From: Candidatus Omnitrophota bacterium
GTDB lineage: Bacteria; Omnitrophota; Omnitrophia; Omnitrophales; Aquincolibacteriaceae
Assembly: GCA_023246995.1 (NCBI GenBank)
Contig: JAHFHI010000074.1
Span: forward strand, 1-6,498
Length of the DNA: 6,498 nt
Direction: 5' to 3'
A model generated the notes under the pieces. The model saw only the letters and a program-made list of their open reading frames with translations. It had not been told where the DNA came from and made no database searches. Made by a program: the position numbers and the translations under genes. The stretch's first letter is position 1. Every line of letters begins with the position of its first letter. Shown here one piece after another: positions 1-6,382 of this stretch.

Positions 1-1
1 A

Positions 2-136
2 CCCCGCGAACCCCGGGAGGTGGCTCTCACGGCCCCGGGCACCCATGTCCTTTATAGCGACAGGGCCCACGCCGTTTATTTTCTGGCTCCGTCGACTCGT
101 TATTTGGTCAAGCGCAGGCTTTCGCCCCCGGCATGA
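2..136 (+). CDS. C-terminal fragment of an unrecognised upstream protein
   Basis: This frame is open from the window edge and ends at the TGA at 134-136, so only about 44 C-terminal residues are visible (ending LVKRRLSPPA). The stop overlaps the glycosyltransferase start in an ATGA arrangement, which is typical of co-translated operon neighbours and is the main reason for preferring this frame. Its third codon positions are also richer in G/C than those of the competing open frame, which ends at 147. I do not recognise the family. The visible part has no clear membrane helix or motif, and its basic tail is compatible with a cytoplasmic end. The overlap suggests it is expressed with the glycosyltransferase. 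Confidence 0.55.
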   Translation, partial: PREPREVALTAPGTHVLYSDRAHAVYFLAPSTRYLVKRRLSPPA

Positions 137-1812
137 CGCGTTTTAATTTTTCCCACCAGACAGCAGACGCTTCGGAAGCTTTACGGGAGCGCCTTTTCGG
201 AATGCTTCCGGCTTGCTTGAGCTGGGCGAGTCTTGCCGGGCTTGTCGTTTTTTGTGTGGCACGGCCCCTTGACGCGGTACTGGTCGTGATTGCGATCGAT
301 ATTTACTGGCTGATGCGCATGCTTTATATGACGCTTTTTCTCATTCTGGCCTACGCCGTGCTTGCCGTTGAAAAGGAAACGGATTGGATGGAGCGCTGCC
401 GCATGCTCGAAAAAGGGGCCCCGGCCCTTCCGTTTCTCCGGGAGCGGCGAAAGGGATTGCTCGTCAAGGGGCACTGGCGCGAATGGGTCAACCTTAAAAA
501 CCAGGAGCGAGAGCTCCGAAAAGTTCTCGACCTCAAACTTGAGGTTCCTCACTCTGATGAAATCTGCCACGTGGTTATTATCGCGGCGGCGCGGGGGGGC
601 CGGGAGATTTTGGAGCCCGGACTTGAGGCCATGGTGCATAGCCGTTTCCCGGCCCGGCGCATCCTGCCCATTCTGGCCATTGAGGGGCGCAGCGGCCGTG
701 CGCAGGAAGCCATGGCGCGCGCGCTTCAACAAAAGTACCGCGAATATTTCTTTGATTTCCTGGTGGAGGTGCATCCCGACGGCATTCCCGGCGAGGCCCG
801 CGTCAAGGGCGCCAACGTTACTTATGCCGCCCGCGGGGCTGCGGAGTTTTTGAAAAAGCGCGGGATCGATTATGGAAACGTGGTGCTTTCCTGCTTTGAC
901 GCAGACACGGTGGCAAGCCCGCAATACTTTGCCGCGCTGACTTATCACTTCATGCGCCATCCCAAGCGCACGCGCGCCAGTTTTCAGCCGATTCCCGTTT
1001 ATCATAATAATATTCTCGAGGCCTCGGCCTTCGCGCGGGTGCTTGAAACCGGCTCTTCTTTTTTTCAGCTGATCGAAGCCACCAATCCCGAAAAGCTCGT
1101 GACTTTCTCAAGTCACAGTATGAGTTTCAAGGCCTTGGTCGAAGTCGGCTACTGGCCCTGCGACATGATTTCGGATGATTCGGCCATCTTTTGGAAGGCC
1201 CTCATCCATTACCGCGGCGACTACCGGGTGGTGCCCATGTATGTCACCCTTTCCATGGATGTCTTGATGGCCCCCACGGTTTGGAAAACCTTAAAAAGTG
1301 TTTACCGCCAGAAGCTTCGGTGGGCCTGGGGCGTGGAAAATTTCCCGATTCTCATGCGGGCTTTTTTGGCCAGGGATTCCGGGCTCTCGCTTCCGGCCCG
1401 CTTTCGGTACCTTTTCAAAATGCTCGAGATGCACATTTCCTGGGCCACGCTCGGCTTTATCATCACCTTTGTCAGCTGGCTGCCCGGGATTTTTGCGGGC
1501 CAGGAGTTTTCAAACACCGTCTTTTACTATAATTCCCCCCGCATCACGGGACTGATTTTCAACCTGGCATGGGCCAGCCTGGCGGTGACGATCATCCTGG
1601 CCCTGCTCCTTCTTCCCAAGGACAAAAGGCCGCAATCTTTATGGAAACGCGTTGTGCTTGCCTCCGAATGGTTTCTCATCCCGTTTATTTTCACGTTTTT
1701 GAGCTGTCTCCCGGCCTTGGATGCCCAGACGCGTCTTGCTTTCGGCCGGATGATCAAATTCCGGGTGAGTGAAAAAACGCGATCCCTTAAAGAGTCCGGG
1801 GCGGAGAGCTGA
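133..1812 (+). CDS. Membrane-bound family 2 glycosyltransferase, cellulose-synthase-like
   Basis: A 559-residue inner-membrane glycosyltransferase, predicted to move a sugar from a nucleotide-sugar donor onto an envelope or exported glycan. The N-terminus has hydrophobic segments at about residues 27-43 and 46-79. The cytoplasmic GT-A-type domain spans about 140-425. It contains FDADT (D256 and D258, the DxD-type metal and nucleotide-sugar site), an acidic pair at D348-D349 in the acceptor/catalytic-base region, and QKLRW at 393-397, which matches the QxxRW motif of processive GT2 enzymes. Hydrophobic segments at about 436-455, 470-494 and 509-527 follow. This order of motifs is that of the cellulose/hyaluronan synthase-like group, but donor and product cannot be read from it. 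No PilZ domain is visible. The start is chosen from the ATGA overlap with the preceding gene, because only a weak AGG (116-118) lies upstream. Its stop runs into a stem-loop, so it probably ends its transcript. Confidence 0.86.
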   Translation: MTRFNFSHQTADASEALRERLFGMLPACLSWASLAGLVVFCVARPLDAVLVVIAIDIYWLMRMLYMTLFLILAYAVLAVEKETDWMERCRMLEKGAPALPFLRERRKGLLVKGHWREWVNLKNQERELRKVLDLKLEVPHSDEICHVVIIAAARGGREILEPGLEAMVHSRFPARRILPILAIEGRSGRAQEAMARALQQKYREYFFDFLVEVHPDGIPGEARVKGANVTYAARGAAEFLKKRGIDYGNVVLSCFDADTVASPQYFAALTYHFMRHPKRTRASFQPIPVYHNNILEASAFARVLETGSSFFQLIEATNPEKLVTFSSHSMSFKALVEVGYWPCDMISDDSAIFWKALIHYRGDYRVVPMYVTLSMDVLMAPTVWKTLKSVYRQKLRWAWGVENFPILMRAFLARDSGLSLPARFRYLFKMLEMHISWATLGFIITFVSWLPGIFAGQEFSNTVFYYNSPRITGLIFNLAWASLAVTIILALLLLPKDKRPQSLWKRVVLASEWFLIPFIFTFLSCLPALDAQTRLAFGRMIKFRVSEKTRSLKESGAES

Positions 1813-1847
1813 AAACCCCGAAATTTCAGCCGTGCGGCCGGGTTTTC
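1811..1847 (+). terminator. Stem-loop after the glycosyltransferase gene, possible weak terminator
   Basis: GAAAACCC (1811-1818) is a perfect inverted repeat of GGGTTTTC (1840-1847), and the loop holds a small GCC/GGC hairpin. It begins at the stop codon and lies just before the promoter at 1850-1878, as expected for a transcript boundary. There is no run of T after the second arm (CCTTTACACG), so it is not a textbook intrinsic terminator. Confidence 0.35.
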
Positions 1848-1849
1848 CC

Positions 1850-1878
1850 TTTACACGGATTTACTTTGCGGGGATAAT
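1850..1878 (+). promoter_or_regulatory. Sigma-70-type promoter for the bactofilin gene cluster
   Basis: TTTACA at 1850-1855 (consensus TTGACA, one mismatch) and GATAAT at 1873-1878 (consensus TATAAT, one mismatch) are separated by exactly 17 bp. They lie in an AT-richer stretch of an otherwise GC-rich window. Transcription would start near 1885, giving a 5' leader of about 25 nt that contains the strong ribosome binding site. This is the only long intergenic gap before a well-formed start, so it probably drives the bactofilin gene and several of those after it. Confidence 0.65.
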
Positions 1879-1896
1879 AACTTAACTTTTCAACCT

Positions 1897-1904
1897 AGGA
1901 GGGG
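1897..1904 (+). promoter_or_regulatory. Strong ribosome binding site for the bactofilin gene
   Basis: AGGAGGGG ends 5 nt before the ATG at 1910. It fixes the start and predicts high translation, in line with a structural protein needed in many copies. Confidence 0.85.
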
Positions 1905-1909
1905 CTTCC

Positions 1910-2443
1910 ATGGGTAAGAAAAAAGACGAACCGGATGATAAGATCCTGGATGTCGATGCCAGTATGCAGGGGACCATCACTTTTAAGGATCCCGTCAACC
2001 TCCGCATTAACGGAAGCTTTGAAGGCAAACTCGATACGCGCGGCAATCTGACTATCGGAGAAAACGCGAAAGTCAAAGCCAGTATTCACGGCGAGCGCAT
2101 CATCGTCGCCGGGAAGGTGACCGGGGATATCCACGCCACCCACAGCGTTTCCGTGATAGCCCCGGCCTTAGTCCAAGGCAGCATTTCCACGCCGCGTCTC
2201 GGCGTCGGCGAGGGGGCGGTGATCGAGGGTCAGATTTCCATGCTGAACGTGCGCCAGCCCGGGGAAGCGCCCGATGTCACCATGACGCTTCGGGATGTCG
2301 CGCAGTACCTCGAAGTGGAGGCGAAAGTCGTCGAAGAGTGGGCGAATCAGAAAAAGATTCCGGCCCGCCTGGAAAACGGCGGCTGGAATTTTTCGAAGAT
2401 TGCCGTGGATCGCTGGATTCAGGAAGAAAACGCTAAGGTTTGA
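1910..2443 (+). CDS. Bactofilin with C-terminal excisionase/MerR-like HTH domain
   Basis: A 177-residue protein with two parts. Residues about 16-112 are a bactofilin domain: short repeating beta-strands rich in G, I and V, with phrases such as VNLRINGSFEGKLDTRG and the later VAGKVTGDIHATHSV. Bactofilins form non-polar filaments without nucleotide and act as cytoskeletal scaffolds at the membrane. The N-terminus is charged and lysine-rich, not a signal peptide. After a short linker (about 113-123), residues 124-173 form an HTH_17-like domain (MTLRDVAQYLEVEAKVVEEW, then a KKIPARLENGG wing and an FSKIAVDRWI helix). Most bactofilins end in a short disordered tail, so this fusion is unusual. The putative recognition helix carries several Glu residues, which argues against ordinary DNA binding. 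A strong promoter and ribosome binding site precede it, and the next gene carries the same domain type. The bactofilin call is confident; the role of the HTH domain is inference. Confidence 0.88.
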   Translation: MGKKKDEPDDKILDVDASMQGTITFKDPVNLRINGSFEGKLDTRGNLTIGENAKVKASIHGERIIVAGKVTGDIHATHSVSVIAPALVQGSISTPRLGVGEGAVIEGQISMLNVRQPGEAPDVTMTLRDVAQYLEVEAKVVEEWANQKKIPARLENGGWNFSKIAVDRWIQEENAKV

Positions 2444-2530
2444 GGGCGGTTTTTTCTCCGCGCGCGCCCGGGATTCTACTCGTGCGGCGCTTTGAAGTGG
2501 ACAAGGATAATGGAAGCGTGAGCTCAAGCC

Positions 2531-2830
2531 ATGAATAATCTCCTTACGGGCGAAGAAGTCAGGCATTTCCTTGAAATCGGCGAGACGGATCTCGAAGATT
2601 TTCTGCGCCGCAAAAAATTGAACGCCTACAAGATCGGCGGGGCCTATGTGCGCTTCCGCAAAGAAGATGTCCTGAATCTCCGAAACGAGCTGCTCCTCAA
2701 GAAAGGAAAACCCCAGGCGGGACGTTTTTCCCTTCTTGCCTGGCTTGGGGATTTTTGGCGGTTCAATAATTTCTACATCCTTTCCACGCTGGTGATCATG
2801 GGGCTTATCTGGATCGCCGTCAAAACCTAG
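2531..2830 (+). CDS. Small HTH protein with one C-terminal membrane helix
   Basis: A 99-residue protein of no named family that I recognise. Residues about 4-53 resemble an excisionase/HTH_17 domain (NLLTGEEVRHFLEIGETDLE, a KKLNAYKIGG wing, then a YVRFRKEDVLNL helix). A basic linker (about 54-66) leads to one hydrophobic helix at about 80-97, which ends almost at the C-terminus. The predicted layout is a cytoplasmic HTH domain held to the inner membrane by a tail anchor. An in-frame TGA at 2519 limits the N-terminus. The ATG at 2531 has only weak Shine-Dalgarno matches (GGAAG at 2512-2516, GTGAG at 2518-2522), so expression may be much lower than the bactofilin gene 87 bp upstream. Like its neighbour, it has acidic residues where a DNA-contact helix would be expected. 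A partner role with the bactofilin-HTH protein is inferred from adjacency and the shared domain. Confidence 0.72.
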   Translation: MNNLLTGEEVRHFLEIGETDLEDFLRRKKLNAYKIGGAYVRFRKEDVLNLRNELLLKKGKPQAGRFSLLAWLGDFWRFNNFYILSTLVIMGLIWIAVKT

Positions 2831-2832
2831 AC

Positions 2833-3249
2833 GTGCTTAAAAATCACGCGGACCCTGTGAAAATCAGTCAGGGAATCGACATCGTAAGCGTCCCGCGCAT
2901 GAAACTGGCCGCCGAGCGCCAGGGCCCGAGATTCCTTGACCGCATCTTTACCCCCGAAGAGCGCCGCTACTGCGAGTCCAAGCGCATGAAGTATGAACAT
3001 TACGCGGCGCGCTTCGCGGCCAAGGAAGCGGCTATGAAGGCCTTTGAGATCCGGCGCCAAAACCGGTTCCGTTTCCGCGAGATCGAAATCCGCCGCCGGC
3101 CGACGGGTAAACCCGTGATCCATTTGTCGCGGGAGGCGCGGAAGCGTTTTGGCCTGCCGATGCGTTGCGAGATCGAAATGTCCATGGCGCATGAACGCGA
3201 ATATGCCGTGGCGACGGTACTCTTGCTTGTGCCCGCCGGAAAGTCCTGA
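2833..3249 (+). CDS. acpS: Holo-[acyl-carrier-protein] synthase
   Basis: AcpS transfers 4'-phosphopantetheine from coenzyme A to the conserved Ser of acyl carrier protein, activating it for fatty-acid synthesis in the cytoplasm. The family signatures are present in order: GIDIV with the Mg2+-binding Asp (D16), the FTPEE segment (39-43), YAARFAAKEAAMKAF with the second metal ligand Glu (E65), TGKP (91-94), and the C-terminal SMAHEREYAVATVLL strand. The 138 residues are slightly longer than the usual 120-130. The GTG at 2833 lies 2 bp after the previous stop. The GTG at 2857 would give 130 residues starting just before the conserved KISQGIDIV and is a real alternative. Neither has a clear ribosome binding site, so translational coupling to the upstream gene is likely. 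The central region (about 73-90) is unusually Arg-rich. Confidence 0.93.
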   Translation: MLKNHADPVKISQGIDIVSVPRMKLAAERQGPRFLDRIFTPEERRYCESKRMKYEHYAARFAAKEAAMKAFEIRRQNRFRFREIEIRRRPTGKPVIHLSREARKRFGLPMRCEIEMSMAHEREYAVATVLLLVPAGKS

Positions 3250-3254
3250 CTTTG

Positions 3255-4019
3255 ATGCAACGGGTGCTTATCGTCAACGCCGACGACTGCAATCTGACTC
3301 CCGGTGTCACCCGCGCGATTCTGGAATGCCACGACCGGGGCATTCTGACCAGCACGACTTTTATGGCGAATCTTCCGGTAGAGGCCCAAACGGTCCGGGA
3401 ATTAAAACGCCGCAGAAATCTTGGCGTGGGCATTCACCTGAACGTGACCCTCGGAGCTCCGGTCGAAAAGCCGCGCCATGTCCGGAGCCTTCTGGAGCCG
3501 GGAATCGGGACATTTCGCAAGCGCGCGAACCAGCTCGCGCATCTTCCTGAAACCGGAGATTTAGCCGGAGAATACCGGGCCCAGATCGAACGATTCATCC
3601 GGCTCTTCGGACGCCGGCCCACGCATCTGGACACGCATCACCAGCTTCACGATCATCCGTTTTTTTTAAAAGTCCTTGCCGGCGTGGCTCGTTCGCTCGG
3701 TCTTCCTATGCGGCGTTCTAAACTTTTCGTTCAAAAAGAAATGCGCTCCGGCATCAAATCCACGGATTTTTTCTTCGGCAACTTGAGCCCCGAAGGCTAC
3801 TGGCGGCCGGGTCCGCTCGAAACCGTGCTCACGCATCTGCCGGAAGGGGTGAGTGAGATCATGTGCCACCCCGGAAAAAACGACGCAGCACTCGCCGCTT
3901 TGAGCTCTTTTACCGAAGGCAGAGAAGAAGAACTCCGGCTTTTCAGTTCTCCGGGGATTCGCCGCCTGACCGAGAACCTCGGTATCTCAAGGGCCCACTT
4001 TGGGTTGTGTTATACTTAA
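3255..4019 (+). CDS. YdjC/ChbG/HpnK-family carbohydrate deacetylase
   Basis: A 254-residue predicted metal-dependent deacetylase of the YdjC family, which removes N-acetyl groups from sugars such as chitooligosaccharides (ChbG) or acts on hopanoid-linked glycans (HpnK). Visible active-site elements are NADD (D10, D11), GIHLNVT with H61, HLDTHHQLHDHP with D126, H128 and H132, and EIMCHPG with H205. Together these form the expected metal site. Length is normal for the family and no signal peptide is seen, so it is cytoplasmic. The ATG at 3255 is preferred to the TTG just before it, with a GGAAAG at 3238-3243, 11 nt upstream. It lies 5 bp after acpS and is probably co-transcribed with it. No hopanoid genes are visible here, so the HpnK label would be a guess. 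The upstream glycosyltransferase makes an envelope-glycan substrate plausible but unproven. Confidence 0.87.
   Translation: MQRVLIVNADDCNLTPGVTRAILECHDRGILTSTTFMANLPVEAQTVRELKRRRNLGVGIHLNVTLGAPVEKPRHVRSLLEPGIGTFRKRANQLAHLPETGDLAGEYRAQIERFIRLFGRRPTHLDTHHQLHDHPFFLKVLAGVARSLGLPMRRSKLFVQKEMRSGIKSTDFFFGNLSPEGYWRPGPLETVLTHLPEGVSEIMCHPGKNDAALAALSSFTEGREEELRLFSSPGIRRLTENLGISRAHFGLCYT
4008..4016 (+). promoter_or_regulatory. Possible extended -10 promoter for surE
   Basis: TGTTATACT reads as TG-n-TATACT, an extended -10 element with one mismatch to TATAAT in the hexamer. It lies in the last codons of the deacetylase gene, 49 bp before the surE start. No -35 hexamer is found at 16-18 bp, which extended -10 promoters can lack. 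A start near 4023 would give a leader of about 42 nt. A chance match is possible because the bases also encode protein. Confidence 0.4.
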
Positions 4020-4042
4020 AACATTAAGAGAAGAGCGGCTAA

Positions 4043-4056
4043 TGCTCTAGGGAGCA
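4043..4056 (+). promoter_or_regulatory. Small hairpin enclosing the surE ribosome binding site
   Basis: TGCTC (4043-4047) pairs perfectly with GAGCA (4052-4056) around a TAGG loop. The best Shine-Dalgarno sequence for surE, AGGGAG at 4049-4054 and 10 nt from the ATG, lies partly in the loop and partly in the second arm. The hairpin could dampen translation initiation. A 5-bp stem is weak and may be incidental. Confidence 0.3.
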
Positions 4057-4064
4057 CGCGCGGG

Positions 4065-4871
4065 ATGAATATCCTTTTGACCAATGATGATGGGGTGCAT
4101 GCCCCGGGAATGAGGGCCCTTTGCGCGAGTCTTCCCTCCGGGGTTCATGCCGTCATTGCCGCGCCGGCCACGGAACGCTCCGCTTCAAGCCATTCCATCA
4201 CGCTCGGGGACAAACTCCGGGTCGAAGAAGACGTTTTTGAAGGGATTCCCCGCCACAGCGTCCACGGCACTCCCGCCGACAGCGTTAAATTCGCCATCGG
4301 AGCGCTTCGAAAAACCTTCAAGCCCGATCTCATCGTCTCCGACATCAATCAGGGCGCTAACACCGGCGTCAGTGTTTTTTATTCAGGCACTATTTCAGCG
4401 GCAAGGGAGGGATTTATCAGCGGCATTCCGGCCATGGCCGTATCCCTGGCGAGCAAGACCAGCCTGGATTTTTCAGCCGCGGTCTGGATCACGCGCAGGC
4501 TGATCGAGGGATTTCGCGATCGTGCTTTTGCCTCAAGGGTCATGCTGAATGTCAATGTCCCGCCTTTACGTCTTGACCAGATCCGGGGCGTGCGCGCCGG
4601 CAAACAGGCGGCCTCCCGATTCGTCGAAGAGTTCGTGCTTGAGCGTACGCATGACGGAAAAAAGATTTATTCGCTCACCGGGGAAATCGAGATTCTTGAT
4701 CCCGACGGGACCAGCGACGAAGAGTTGGTGGTCGAAGGTTTTATTGCCGTGACCCCGCTCCAAATCGATCTTACGGATTACGCTTCGCTGGCGGCTTTTC
4801 AGGAATGGGTGAAACATACGGGCCTCGGCGTGTGCGCGGCCTCCGACGGTGCTGACAGACCCGGTTTTTGA
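4065..4871 (+). CDS. surE: 5'/3'-nucleotidase SurE
   Basis: SurE is a cytoplasmic metal-dependent phosphatase that dephosphorylates nucleoside 5'- and 3'-monophosphates and can act on short polyphosphate. The family is linked to stationary-phase survival and nucleotide recycling. The N-terminus is diagnostic: MNILLTNDDG with metal ligands D8 and D9, ERSASSHSIT with S39, and VSDINQGANTG with N95, followed by FYSGTISAAREG. The four metal or active-site positions known for the family are all present. One departure is Asp at position 93, where most SurE proteins have Gly (SGIN). The 268 residues include about 20 after the usual C-terminal ITPLQ-DLT-like segment, ending in a polar tail of no recognised function. 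The start follows an AGGGAG. The stop lies 17 bp before the aldehyde dehydrogenase ATG, so the two are likely co-transcribed. Confidence 0.95.
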   Translation: MNILLTNDDGVHAPGMRALCASLPSGVHAVIAAPATERSASSHSITLGDKLRVEEDVFEGIPRHSVHGTPADSVKFAIGALRKTFKPDLIVSDINQGANTGVSVFYSGTISAAREGFISGIPAMAVSLASKTSLDFSAAVWITRRLIEGFRDRAFASRVMLNVNVPPLRLDQIRGVRAGKQAASRFVEEFVLERTHDGKKIYSLTGEIEILDPDGTSDEELVVEGFIAVTPLQIDLTDYASLAAFQEWVKHTGLGVCAASDGADRPGF

Positions 4872-4874
4872 AAA

Positions 4875-4882
4875 AGGGGAGG
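4875..4882 (+). promoter_or_regulatory. Ribosome binding site that sets the aldehyde dehydrogenase start
   Basis: AGGGGAGG ends 6 nt before the ATG at 4889. It shows that this ATG is the true start and not the in-frame TTG at 4868, which overlaps the surE stop and would place this motif inside the coding sequence. Confidence 0.85.
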
Positions 4883-4888
4883 TGCTTT

Positions 4889-6373
4889 ATGCCAAAGACT
4901 TATTTCAATTACATCGGCGGGAAATGGGGCAAGGCCAAGAACGCGGGGACTTTTGAAGACAGGAACCCGGCCGATACCCGTGACCTGATCGGAACTTTCC
5001 CGCAATCCGGTCCCGAAGATGTCGAGGCCGCTTACCGGGTCGCGGAGTCGGCTTATGACGCCTGGAGGCTCACGCCGCCGCCCATGCGCGGGGAAATTAT
5101 TCTCAAGGCCGGCCTTCTCCTAAAGAAACGCAAAGAGGAATTGGCCCAAGTGATGACGCGCGAAATGGGCAAGGTCTTAAAAGAATCGCGCGGGGACGTG
5201 CAGGAAGCCGTGGATATGGCCTATTACGCGGCCGGCGAGGGGCGCAGGCTCCTCGGGCACACCACGACAAGCGAGCTTAAAAACAAATTCGCCATGTCGA
5301 TGCGCATGCCGATCGGAGTTTGCGGGCTGATCACGCCGTGGAATTTCCCGGTCGCGATCCCTTCCTGGAAAATTTTTCCGGCGCTTATCTGCGGCAACAC
5401 GGTGGTTTTTAAACCTGCCGAAGATACGCCGCTTTGCGCGTCACTGTTTGTCGAGATTATGGAAGAGGCCGGGCTGCCCGGAGGCGTGCTCAACATGGTG
5501 CATGGCGGCCCGCAGGCCGGCCGCGCCGTGGTCCGCCACCCGAAGATCCGGCTCATTTCCTTTACCGGGTCTTCAGAGGTCGGGGCCGAAGTCGCGGAGT
5601 ATTGCGGCCGCGCGCTCAAGCGGTGCTCTCTTGAAATGGGCGGCAAGAACGCCCAGGTCGTGATGGCGGATGCGGATTTCGATCTTGCCCTGGAAGGAGC
5701 TTTGTGGGGGGCTTTCGGCACCACGGGCCAGCGTTGCACGGCCACAAGCCGCATCTATGTCGAGAAGAAAATTTTCGAAAGATTTCGAAAAGCGCTCGTT
5801 CGGGGCGCTCGCGCCATCCGGATCGGAAACGGGCTTAAGCCGGGCGTCCAGATGGGGCCGCTTGTCAATCAGGATCAATTGCGGCGCGTGCAGGGCTATG
5901 TCCGGGCCGGTATCGAAGAAGGCGCGAAGCTCGAGTGCGGCGGCCGCATCGCGAAAAAATCCGGCCTTGAGCGCGGCTGGTTTCATGAACCCACGATTTT
6001 TGCGAAAACTCACCCGGACATGAAAATCATGCGCGAGGAAATTTTCGGCCCGGTGACCTGCCTGGTCCCGGTCCGCAGTCTTGAGGAAGCGATTCATCAG
6101 GTCAATAACACTTCCTACGGGCTTTCCTCCTCGCTTTATTCCCGGGATGTGAACCGCGCCATGCGCGCCATCCGCGATATCGAAGCGGGGATCACCTATA
6201 TTAACGGGCCCACGATCGGAGCCGAAGTTCACCTGCCGTTCGGCGGCGTCAAAAAAACCGGCAACGGGCACCGGGAGGCGGGGGAGACCGCCCTTGATAT
6301 CTTCAGCGAGTGGAAAAGCGTTTTCATTGATTACAGCGGCCGCCTGCAGAAGGCGCAAATCGACGTTGATTAG
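4889..6373 (+). CDS. NAD(P)+-dependent aldehyde dehydrogenase (semialdehyde type)
   Basis: A complete 494-residue aldehyde dehydrogenase that oxidises an aldehyde to the carboxylic acid with NAD(P)+. Catalytic features are all visible: PWNFP with N152, VFKP with K175, the FTGSSEVG cofactor loop (225-232), LEMGGKN with general base E249, TTGQRCTATSR with nucleophile C283, and EEIFGP with E384. The C-terminal part, YINGPTIGAEVHLPFGG then KKTGNGHREAG, resembles the ALDH7 (2-aminoadipate semialdehyde) and bacterial alpha-ketoglutarate semialdehyde dehydrogenase groups. This hints at a semialdehyde substrate but does not fix it. No signal peptide is seen, so it is cytoplasmic. It follows surE by 17 bp. 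A class III aminotransferase reading frame begins directly after its TAG stop (6371-6373), in the same frame. The two probably act in sequence on an omega-amino acid such as lysine or 4-aminobutyrate. Confidence 0.93.
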   Translation: MPKTYFNYIGGKWGKAKNAGTFEDRNPADTRDLIGTFPQSGPEDVEAAYRVAESAYDAWRLTPPPMRGEIILKAGLLLKKRKEELAQVMTREMGKVLKESRGDVQEAVDMAYYAAGEGRRLLGHTTTSELKNKFAMSMRMPIGVCGLITPWNFPVAIPSWKIFPALICGNTVVFKPAEDTPLCASLFVEIMEEAGLPGGVLNMVHGGPQAGRAVVRHPKIRLISFTGSSEVGAEVAEYCGRALKRCSLEMGGKNAQVVMADADFDLALEGALWGAFGTTGQRCTATSRIYVEKKIFERFRKALVRGARAIRIGNGLKPGVQMGPLVNQDQLRRVQGYVRAGIEEGAKLECGGRIAKKSGLERGWFHEPTIFAKTHPDMKIMREEIFGPVTCLVPVRSLEEAIHQVNNTSYGLSSSLYSRDVNRAMRAIRDIEAGITYINGPTIGAEVHLPFGGVKKTGNGHREAGETALDIFSEWKSVFIDYSGRLQKAQIDVD

Positions 6374-6382
6374 AACGCGAAA

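Noticed and set aside
181..1005. 274-codon open frame on the - strand inside the glycosyltransferase gene
   Set aside because: It is a shadow of a GC-rich gene. The translation has low-complexity His/Arg-rich composition and no recognisable motif, while the + strand gives a full motif set.
2446..2461. GCGG-T-rich-CCGC hairpin after the bactofilin gene as a terminator
   Set aside because: The stem is only 4 bp and the T run is in the loop, not after the stem, so it lacks terminator form.
2506..2511. GATAAT as a -10 element for the HTH-membrane gene
   Set aside because: No usable -35 hexamer is found 16-18 bp upstream (the region reads TGCGGC), and the nearest TTG-like hexamer is only 8 bp away.
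3252..3254. TTG start for the YdjC-family deacetylase
   Set aside because: The next codon is ATG (3255), and the family N-terminus (M-x-R-V-L-I-V-N-A-D-D) fits it directly.
4868..4888. TTG start for the aldehyde dehydrogenase, seven residues upstream and overlapping surE
   Set aside because: The AGGGGAGG ribosome binding site lies inside this extension and is ideally placed for the ATG at 4889.
6371..6373. Genome-wide TAG recoding (such as pyrrolysine)
   Set aside because: TAG also ends the gene at 2828-2830 normally, and no pyrrolysine genes are visible. Local causes explain the junction better.
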